Source: Jimgerdemannia flammicorona (taxonomy: Eukaryota > Mucoromycota > Endogonomycetes > Endogonales > Endogonaceae). Taken from it: 14,827 bases of DNA. Shown piece after piece: positions 7,024 to 14,827 of the stretch. The position numbers and the translations under genes were made by a program. Every line of letters begins with the position of its first letter. Positions within the stretch are counted from its first letter, which is position 1. Location of the stretch: the NCBI GenBank assembly GCA_003990745.1, contig RBNI01003989.1, forward strand, positions 1 through 14,827, given 5' to 3'. The notes beneath the pieces are model-generated. The model was not told where the DNA came from, made no database searches, and worked only from the letters and a program-made list of their open reading frames with translations.

Positions 7024-9060
7024 TATAGTATGGTAGAGGGGCTGGGAATTGGGAATCACTGGATATGATTGAAATCTAAGGCACAAAAGTACTGGGGGGA
7101 GGTGGGCAGGATGTAGGATATTCAGAGAAAGAAGTGAATGAGGTGGGCCTCCCAGCAATTAGTGAGGTTATTAGTGACTTGGGCAGAGCTATTGAATAAT
7201 AGTGAGAAAGGGAATTAGTGAATACAGTAGATCAGCCTGGAGGTGGAAGAGTTGAAGGGTATATTGAGGCATGAGGAGGACCTACAGGTTAAGGGCATAG
7301 TGGCCTGGCTGTGATGATAGAGATTGGAGGAGGGGGAAAGACCTACTAAGTTTTTATCACAGCTGCTACAGGTGAGGAGAGTATGGTAGTAATGGGAGGG
7401 GGTTTTGGATAAGGATGTGGAGTTAGTTGTTGAGATATTAGAGATTCTGAATTAGTTGAGCTGATAGTGGGAACATTTGTATACTAAGGAGAATGGAGGG
7501 GTGTGGGCGCCCAATATTGACAGATACTTGGAGAAATGGTACTCTGATCTGATAGCAGGCTTAGGTGACCTTGATACTGCTGTCCAAGGAGAGGAGATTT
7601 AGTGGGTTCTGATGATGATGAGCTCTGGGACTGCACCAGGGGAGGATGGCTAACAGTGGGATTTCTGAAAGAAGATGGCAAGAGTTGAGTTGGTTCTGGA
7701 GAAAATAACAGTAATATACAATGAAGTGATTGGCTCTAGAGTATGGATTGGAGGACAGAGCTTGGGTCTTGTAGCTCTGCTGTTTAAAAATAAGGAGAGA
7801 AGGGAGAGGTGGAAGAACTGGAGGCTGATCATATATACTTCTGGATATTGATTACAAACTGATTATAAAGATACTGATGGCTAGGCTGCAAGAAGTAACT
7901 CAATAGGTTCTGGGATCTGAGCAGAGAGGATTCATAGGAAAACAACTGATCAGAGATAAGATAGCTTGGGTGTATAATGTCATTAAGAGTGCTTATACTA
8001 CTGGGGTGAATAGACAGCTGGTTTTTTAGACCAGGAGAAGACCTATGACAGAGTCCAGCAAGTATGGTGGCAAAGAGTACTAAAGTATATTGGGGTCTCC
8101 CCTGTGGTCTGGAGGACCTTGGTTAGTCTGCTGGATGGTAATTATGGTAAATAGGCACAGAGAGGTTTTTTTCCCTCTGGGCAGAGGAGTGCCATAGGGG
8201 AATCCACTGTTACTGATTCTGTATGTATTGTCTCTAAAGCCTCTTTTAGATAGAATATGATAAAAGGTGAGAGAGTTGGACATTCTGAGTGTTAATTGGA
8301 AGATGGAGGCCTTTACTGATGATATAGTAGTTGGGTAGAGATCACCTGAGAATGTTATAGTGCTGAAAGATACTATAGAGTAATATGAGGGGTGCTCAGA
8401 TACTAAGCTCAACTGGCATAAGTATGAGACTTTAGTATTAGGAAGAGAGATAGTTGATGGGGATGTGATTGGAACAATTGTCTTTACAGATGAGACTGTT
8501 TATTATCTGGGGATTTACTTTTCAGTATATGACTCCTTGCTACTATATAGATAGTGAGAGCAATAGTTGGTAGAGTGGGGAGGCACTCTCTTGAGGTGAA
8601 GGGGTCACTATATATCTCTAACAGAGAGGATAAAAGTTTTGAATATCTACTAGTTGCCTAAACTATAGTATCTAGAGTACCATTTAGACATCTCAGCATG
8701 GGTGGTCAAGTGATTACTGAAGATAGCCAGGACCTAGATATGGGCAGGACAATAGAGTCAGATTGGTTAGAAGGTATTGACCTGGCCAGTGGACCAGGGC
8801 AGTCTGGGTCTGATAGATTTTCCCAAGTGTCTCTACTGCTAAAGTATAGTAGATGAAGCAAGTAAGTGAGTTGAGAGATAGAGAGTGGGTTCCCTTATGC
8901 AGAGGATATGAGGGGCCCAGTTCTCCTCCTATGATATGACTGGGAATCCTCTATCTCTAGTGGTATTATAGGAGAGTCAGAGAATGCACTATAGGCATCT
9001 CTTTCCAGTATCATTTGGGTTACAAAGTCTTTGGAGAGCACTTATAACATTGTTTTTAGA
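7024..9060 (+). pseudogene. Decayed, 5'-truncated LINE ORF2 fragment (reverse transcriptase)
   Basis: This fragment is homologous in order to about 11900-14010 of the next LINE, but with many stops and frameshifts. Recognisable pieces include RLEEGERPTKFLSQ (about 7327-7370, compare DLEEGERPSKFLT), SGTAPGEDG (about 7623-7650), QRGFIGKQLIRDKIAW (about 7923-7970) and the reverse-transcriptase catalytic strand AFTDDIVVG (about 8309-8335), where both aspartates survive. WVPL (about 8890) marks the region past the thumb. Neither the endonuclease part nor the zinc knuckle is present. The 5' edge abuts the repeat ending at 7023, as expected for a truncated LINE insertion or a deletion junction. It ends against the following LINE. 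It cannot make a protein and is older or faster decayed than its neighbour. Confidence 0.82.
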
Positions 9061-9077
9061 GAAAAGAGACTAACAAC

Positions 9078-11106
9078 ATGGCAACCAACAGGCAACCTGA
9101 GGTGTGTACTGGGCAGGGTGGCCCAAGCACTTTCGACTGGTAGTAGGTGGGGAGGGGTCCAGGCCTGGGGGGGGTATGAGGGGGCTGCTGGCTGGTGGAT
9201 GTGGAAGGGGTGGAGGAGGTGGCAGAGGCTCTGGATCTGGGAGGGCAAGCTTTGTGGAGACAGTGAAGGGGAGACAATAGGCGTCAGGGCTGGAGGGCTG
9301 GCTGAGGAAGGGTAAGGAGACTAAGAAGGAGAAGGTGCTAGTGCAGGGGGGAGCAGCCCTTGGAAGAGGGGGCAGTGGAGCTGGAGGAGTAGCAGCTGGG
9401 GGGAGTGTAACTACTGATGGCGATGGGACTGTCAATCTGGAAAAAAATCCAGATGTTATGGCTGATGGTGAGGCTGAGCGGCTGAGGCTTAGAAGACAAG
9501 AGGACTTAGTGGATAGTGTAATGGGTCTGGCGGTGGCCCCATTGCTCAAAAAATCGATCTCGGCATTTGCAGTTACACTGTGCTTCCAGGGCCTAGTGGT
9601 GATAGCGAAAATGGTGCTGGGGCTCATCGCTAAGCAGATAGCAGAAGCTGCTTTGGTGAAGTTTTTAAAGGGCCTGGAGGGAGTGGAGGTGGGTTTTGAG
9701 GAGGCAGAACCATTGGAGGAAGCATTGAAGGTTTGATTAGTAATTGGAGAGGTGTGTGTTCCAATGGCACGTTGTCTGAAGTGGGATCCCAGGGTGGTCC
9801 AACTGCTGGTGAAGGGAGTGCTGATGGTGACAGCAATGGAGACAAGAAAGAGGGTTGAGGATTTCATGACGGAATATGGAGAGGTGGTAGATATCGGATT
9901 CAGGGTCTGGGAAGGGACTTCACTCAGAACTGGTGACGTGGATGTATAGATTAGGCTGGCTGGGAAGGAAGCTACTGGGAAGGTGAGGGACTGGCCTTTG
10001 GCAATGGTCTGGGGAGTGATTTTATATAAGGTGATGAGGGTGAAGGGAAGTGAGGAGGAGGAGGAAGATTTATTAGAAGTACTAGAAGAGTTAGAGGATG
10101 CTGTAGAGAGGCAAGTGAAGGCTTGGGCAGCCTTCGTGGAGGTAACACACTTGGAGGTGGTGGATGGAAAGTGGATTTGAGTGAACAAGAAGCAGTGGGA
10201 AAGGAATCAGGGACATAAGAGGCAGAAAGAACTGCTGGCCAAACTGGATGATAGGCCACTGGGGAATGCAAGTGAGGGGAAGGGTGCCGGGGGAGCTGAA
10301 GCGAGTATCTGGGCTGGCAAGGGGGAGGGAAAGGACAAGAAGGAGGCAGGGGAGGACAAGGAGAAGACTAGTAAGGATCCATATGCTGATGGCATGCTAG
10401 AGGTTTGGGAGGAGGACTGGGAGGGCTCCCCTACCCCTACTCTCCTTATCAGGCATGGCCTGGCTTCCCGAAACAGGGCGGTAGAAGATGTGCAAATGTG
10501 AGGGGCCCAGAGGGTGCAATTTGGGGTTCCGGAGGTGGTGTATGGAGGACAGGTGGTGGCGGCTGGTGAGGAGGAACTGGTGGATGTCCCAGAGGTATGG
10601 GATGAGTCTGCAAGTGCTGGAGCTGACACCACCATATTGGATGGTGAGAGGCTGGTGACTCCAGGGGGGAAGGAGGTGGGGAACTTACTTTGGATGTGTC
10701 GGATGATGAATAACCTGGTGGTGGAAGAGCTGGGGGAGGTAGACTTGCGAGTGATGAGTGATGAGCACTGGGCAGGAATACTGCAGGGGGATGGAGTAAG
10801 GAAGGTATTGAAGGCGGAAATTCTTGCAGTATACCTAGAGGAGGAAGGATATGAGGTGGATAAGGAGAGAGAGGCAGAGATAGTGGTTGTTGCTGGAGAG
10901 AGGGCTGAATACTGTGGAACAAGTGCCATGGACTGCAGCTCTGGCAGAAGGCATGCATAGAATACTGAGAGGAGTTTGAGGAGAAGACAGATGGAGAGAT
11001 GAATGAACTGCTGGCTGGATTGGAGGCTCAGAGGGCAGAAGAGGAGGAGGTGGCTGTGGAACACAATCTGGACATGGCGCAGGAGGAGATGAGCATAGAG
11101 CTGTAG
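9078..11106 (+). pseudogene. LINE ORF1 (gag-like RNA-binding protein), disrupted
   Basis: The likely start is ATG 9078 (frame 3). The frame then shifts within the G-runs at about 9150-9190 and continues in frame 2 for about 1.7 kb, through a Gly/Arg-rich stretch (9194-9260), a hydrophobic helical region (about 9530-9650), a segment YGEVVDIGF (about 9877-9903) resembling the first strands of an RRM fold, an acidic Glu-rich segment (10048-10110) and a Lys/Glu-rich low-complexity region (10280-10380). The Glu-rich C-terminal coiled coil (about 10970-11103) is in frame 1, so a second frameshift lies between about 10900 and 10960. In-frame stops are TAG 9278, TGA 9734, TAG 9947, TGA 10178, TGA 10499 and TGA 10966. 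ORF1 proteins bind the element RNA in the transposition particle. The RRM assignment is tentative. Confidence 0.75.
9149..9184 (+). other. G-quadruplex-prone tract in LINE ORF1
   Basis: Four G-runs, of lengths 4, 4, 8 and 5, lie at 9149-9152, 9154-9157, 9167-9174 and 9180-9184 with loops of 1 to 9 bases. This pattern can form a four-stranded G structure in the sense RNA or DNA. It coincides with the ORF1 frameshift, as expected for slippage at homopolymers. Confidence 0.55.
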
Positions 11107-11136
11107 AGATTAATTGACAACATAACATATTTCATT

Positions 11137-14100
11137 ATGAACAGTACAACCAACATTTTTTCTTTACATGTCAATGGGTTATGGGGGGCTACTCAACATA
11201 GGAACATTTTTACTTGGATGAAGGAATTGGAGGCTGATCTCTTCCTATTGCAGGATGTTAGGTGTGAGGATGATTCTGATAAAATGGAGTAGATGAAGGA
11301 ATGGAGAGGTGTGGCGATTTGGAAGGGCAAGGTTGGAATTTTGGTTCAGAAAGGCAGAGGGGAGATACAGGATGTGAGGAGCTGGGGGGAGAGACTAGTC
11401 TGGGGCAAGTGGATTCATGCAGGTTGGGAGCCTGTTACAGTTGGCTCCTGCTACTGCCCTGCGGTATGGGGTGAGTGGGTAGATTGGATGACAGGTTTAC
11501 TAGAGAGCAGGAGCTTTGTAGAGGCTGGGGTAGATATGCTTGGGGGTGATTTCAATATGGTTCAGGACACACTATTGGATAGAACAGATGGCAGACAAGG
11601 TGCTGAGAGCAGGAGTGGAGGACTGGTGGCATGTGAGGAGGTCGAGAGACTAAGTGCACTGGTAGACGCTGGGAGGGAGTGCTGGGGGAATAGGAGGGTT
11701 TATACACATTGGGCAGGGGGTCTGGAGACAAGAATCGACTGGATTCTGACAGCCAGCTGCTGGGGTCTAGATGTTTGGAAGTCACTGGAGGTAGAATGGT
11801 GTCCATGGTCAGATCACTGGGGGCTTTTGGGACAGGGGTGCTTTGGGGGAAGTGGGGATGGGCCTGGACATTGGTGCCTCAATTCCTCTTTGTTAGATGA
11901 TAAGACCCAGTGGGATGAGTGGGCTAAGGACATTCAGCTGAGGGTGGAGAACTGGTGGCAGGAAGGTGCCTCAGTTGGGGTTTGGTGGATGAGGATGAAG
12001 GAGATGGCCAAGATTTATTGAGTGAGGCTGGCAAGGAGACAGGGAAGCAGAGGAGGCATAGAGTGCATTGGGCTTCTACTAGATTAACTAGGCTCCTGGA
12101 GGAGTGGGTGAGGTTGAAAATGCTGGAGGGAGAAGAAGATTGGAGATTAATGAGGGCAAAAATGGAGGTTGGAGAACTACAACAGGTGCTGTGAGAAGAG
12201 GAAGAGGTGAGGGTACAGAGTTTGGCAGCAAGGCTCAGGTGGCAGGATTTGGAGGAAGGGGAGAGGCCTTCCAAGTTTCTTACAAGGGCTCTTAGGGCAA
12301 GGTGGGTACAGCAATGGTGGGAAGAGATGTTAGACTCAGATGGTATACTGGTGCATGGTGTACAGAACATTCTTGGATTGCTGAAGGAGAGATGGAGTGG
12401 ATTGTGGAGTGAGGAGGAGGGTGGGGCAGATGCTGTGACTATTGACCGAGTATTGGAGGATTGGCACCCACCATGAGTTGAGGGGCTAGATGACCTGGTA
12501 ATGCCGGTACAGGAAGATGAGATTCACCAGGTTCTTGCTGCAACAACACCAGGTACGGCACCTGGAGAGGATGGTCTGCCCTGGGACTTTTGGAAGCAAA
12601 TGGTTGGAGTCCCAGGGGTGATAGGAGAGATGACAGCATTGTGCGACTCCATTCTACAGACTGGGAGGTGGGTGGGGGAGCAGGACCTTGGGCTGGTGAT
12701 GCTACTTTATAAAAACAAAGGAAAGCAGGAGGATTGGAAGAACTGGTGGCTGATAATGTTGCTAGATATAGACAGGAAGTTGGTAACTAAGGTGGTGGTG
12801 GCAAGACTACAGAAGATGGCCCAGTAAGTTGTGGGTATTGAGCAGAGGGGATTTGTAGGCAGTCGGCTCATCAGGGATGACACTGCCTGGGTACATGGAG
12901 TTATTGAAGGGGCAAGGGCCTGTGGACTAGATGGGTGTCTAGTCTTCTTGGACCAGGAGAAGGCTTATGATCTGGTGCGAAGAGTCTGGTTGGTGAAAGT
13001 TTTGGATAGGATGAGGGTTCCATCCCAATTCCGGTCAGCGATGGTCAGCCTACTGGAAGGGAGTAGGGCTGCACTCATGTGCAATGGTCATAGAGGGGTA
13101 GCATTCCCCTTAGGCAGGGGGGTGCTCCAGGGGGACCCACTGTCCCCCATTTTGTATGCTCTTTCTCTGGAACCCCTTATGGATAGAATTAGGTGGAGGA
13201 TAGAAGGACTCTTTGTCTTTGGCATAGGATGGAAAGTTGGAGCCTTTGCAGACAACATGGTGGTTGGTTTGGGTTCGATTGCTGATATTGAAGAGCTCAA
13301 GAAGACTGTGGAGTAGTATGAGGAGAACTCGGGAGTGAAGTTGAATTGGCATAAGTGTGAAACAATGGTGCTTGACAATGGTCTGGTGGGAGGGGAGGTT
13401 ATAGGAACAATTGTCCCCACTGGTGAAGCAGTGCGGTACTTGGGCATCTATCTGTCAGTCTACAGGTTAGTTCTGCCCAGGCTCTGGTGGGAGCAGAGGA
13501 TTGGAATCTGGGAGGAGGCCCTGCAGAGTTGGGGGGGAAGACATTTTTCCCTGGCAGGATGGGTCTCGATTTTGAATGTCTACTGGCTGCCAAAGTTGTG
13601 GTACCTGGCATATCATCTGGACTTCGCAGTTTGAGTGTTGAAGAGATTGGTAAAGTCAGCAAAGGGATGGATTTGGGCTGGAAGGTGGAGTCAGGTTGGT
13701 TGGGAGACCTTGTCCCTACCAGTAGCGAGAGGTGGTCTCGGGCTGGTTGACTTCCCAAAACGGTTACACTGCTTGCAAGCATGGTGGCTAAAGAGGGCAG
13801 TGGAATTGAGAGGAGGTGGCTGGGTCCCTCTGCTACAGAAGATCTGGGAGAGGCAGACATCACCAAGGGGTACAACTGGGGATCTCCTTGCATTGATTGG
13901 ACTTCAGGATACTAAGTGACTGCAATATAGAGGATTTTGGTGGGGGATAGCAGAGGGGGTGCACCACATTGGAATTCGTTGGCAGGGGAATGAAGGAGAG
14001 GAGGATTGGGACCCAGCAATGTGGAGATGAGATCATATATTGCTGGGTGGCACCCCTTTAATTGAGTTCGACATTGGTGATGGAATGGAATGCCAAAGGG

Positions 14101-14792
14101 GGCCAGGCCAGGATCTGTGGCCTAGCGGTTGGCAAGGAGTTGGAATTGGCAAAGAGTGGGACTGGTATGGTGTTTGGACTTGGAGTGTGGCAGTGAGAAA
14201 GTGGATGCCACCAAAGTACTGAGTGGTCTGGTGGCGCATGCTGCAGAGGAATGTGATGCTCAACTTTCACTCAGGGCACCTTATCATAGGGGGGTGCTTT
14301 GACTGTGAGGAGTGTCATAATGTAGGGCAGGATGGGGGTTGGGTACAGATGCCTAAACATTGGCTAGGAGAGTGTGAGGTGTTGGGGGATTTTTCGTGTG
14401 TAATTGGGGAATGCTTGGGGGTACAGCATAGGAGAGATATCATATGAGGGAGATGGAAGGACTTGAGGGACAGATTGGTAGGGGGGATAGGGAAGGAGTG
14501 GATTACTTTGAGCTGGGCATTGGCTATTTGGGTAGGACTGGCCAGTCACTGGCTATTTATTTTTGAGGATGGAAGTAGGCAGGGCTTGGGGGACCAGTTG
14601 GTGCAGTGGCATAGGCTTATGGAAGACACCTTAACAGGCTGGTGGCTTGGTTGGGGGCTGCAGGGTGGTCGGAGATGCCACTTAGTGGAGAAAATTTGTG
14701 GCCAGAGTGGGGGGAGAGTTGGCATAGTGAGTGATAGGGTGATCTTTATTCGTGAGGAGGTGGAGAGGAGCCCCCCTATGGGGATTGGGTAG
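11137..14792 (+). pseudogene. LINE ORF2: APE endonuclease, reverse transcriptase, zinc knuckle; disrupted
   Basis: ORF2 starts at ATG 11137, 30 bp after the ORF1 stop. Frame 1 (11137 to about 12020) is the APE-type endonuclease that nicks target DNA: FSLHVNGLWG near the N-terminus, GGDFNM (11542-11559), RIDWI (11731-11745) and SDHW (11809-11820). The rest is in frame 3, shifted at about 12020-12050. The reverse transcriptase follows: PGTAPGEDG (about 12550), FLDQEKAYD (about 12945-12971), GVLQGDPLSPILYALSLEPL (about 13120-13180), then AFADNMVVG, where the second catalytic Asp reads Asn (AAC 13254-13256), and YLGIYL in the thumb. A C-x2-C-x14-H-x4-C knuckle spans 14304-14375. Internal stops are TAG 11290, TGA 12019, 12192 and 12474, TAA 12825, TAG 13314 and TGA 13632, 13917, 14028, 14220 and 14445. 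It cannot be translated as one protein. The end is taken at TAG 14790. Confidence 0.9.
14304..14375 (+). other. C-terminal zinc knuckle of LINE ORF2
   Basis: Within the ORF2 relic, cysteines at 14304-14306 and 14313-14315 are followed by His (14358-14360) and Cys (14373-14375), giving C-x2-C-x14-H-x4-C. Together with the preceding WWRMLQRN segment this matches the zf-RVT zinc-binding module found downstream of reverse transcriptase in many LINEs, thought to bind nucleic acid. All four ligands survive despite stops on either side. Confidence 0.65.
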
Positions 14793-14827
14793 TGGGTGGT
14801 GATAATGTATACTTATTCATAGACTGA

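Larger units (their letters stand above)
9060..14827 (+). mobile_element. Non-LTR retrotransposon (LINE), nearly complete, inactive
   Basis: This is a LINE with the standard two-ORF order: a glycine-rich and acidic ORF1, then ORF2 with an APE-type endonuclease, reverse transcriptase and C-terminal C-C-H-C knuckle. It occupies at least 5.7 kb. The 5' end lies close to 9060, immediately after the older LINE fragment. No 3' tail is visible before the window ends. Both ORFs are broken by in-frame stops, with few frameshifts. The sense strand is strongly rich in G and poor in C. The layout and the DQEKAYD reverse-transcriptase motif resemble fungal LINEs of the L1/Tad-like assemblage; the clade is not settled. 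Confidence 0.9.

Noticed and set aside
9070..10188. Long minus-strand open frame (372 codons)
   Set aside because: It lies antisense to LINE ORF1 and is rich in Ser, Pro and Thr, as expected from reading a G-rich coding strand backwards. It contains no domain, and the sense strand shows clear ORF1 structure.
10207..11064. Minus-strand open frame (285 codons)
   Set aside because: Also antisense to ORF1 and of Ser/Pro-rich low complexity. The TGA and TAG stops on the sense strand do not create stops on this strand, so openness is not evidence of coding.
1..14827. Classical CpA-directed repeat-induced point mutation as the cause of decay
   Set aside because: CpA and TpG remain very common, and the recognisable changes (CGA to TGA, GACGAC to GACAAC, CGG to CAG) are CpG changes. 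A CpG-based process fits better, although no dinucleotide counts were computed.

Overview
The window looks like repeat-rich DNA from a filamentous fungus. The evidence is one compact intronless enzyme gene with eukaryote-style flanks (a TATA-like run, a CAACCATG start context, no bacterial ribosome binding site), set among decayed retroelements of fungal type. The phylum cannot be fixed from the sequence alone. The repeats have almost no CpG dinucleotides, while the gene-bearing island is rich in CpG. This fits a genome whose repeats were heavily cytosine-methylated or CpG-mutated.

Layout. Positions 1 to about 4151 are an old repeat block. It holds a plus-strand relic of a tyrosine-recombinase gene (about 720-1740), preceded by a short stretch resembling the RNase H tail of DIRS-type retroelements. 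Downstream of it lie three tandem copies of a 109-110 bp unit (1763-2090), a 163-bp direct repeat (2200-2362 and 2568-2730), a small 30-bp minisatellite (2854-2944) and two LTR-like repeats on the minus strand (3104-3604 and 3715-4151). Positions 4152-6527 are a unique, CpG-rich island with one intact gene, an HSL/family IV alpha/beta hydrolase (4696-5655). Positions 6528-7023 hold a plus-oriented copy of sequences found inverted in the left block. Positions 7024 to about 9060 are a badly decayed, 5'-truncated LINE ORF2 fragment. From about 9060 to the window end lies a second, much better preserved LINE in the same orientation, with ORF1 (9078-11106) and ORF2 (11137-14792; endonuclease, reverse transcriptase, C-terminal zinc knuckle).

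The only gene that looks functional is the hydrolase. The second LINE can be read almost end to end in three frame blocks but has 17 internal stops, 12 of them TGA. That is what CGA-to-TGA decay at methylated CpG would give. Its reverse transcriptase has also lost a catalytic aspartate (FADN instead of FADD). The recombinase relic has lost the arginine of its first catalytic box in a way that fits the same process. I found no CRISPR array, tRNA, rRNA or multi-gene operon. I see no convincing new multi-gene system. The most unusual items are the recombinase relic with its repeat-rich tail, the inverted related repeats bracketing the hydrolase island, and the sharp CpG boundary.
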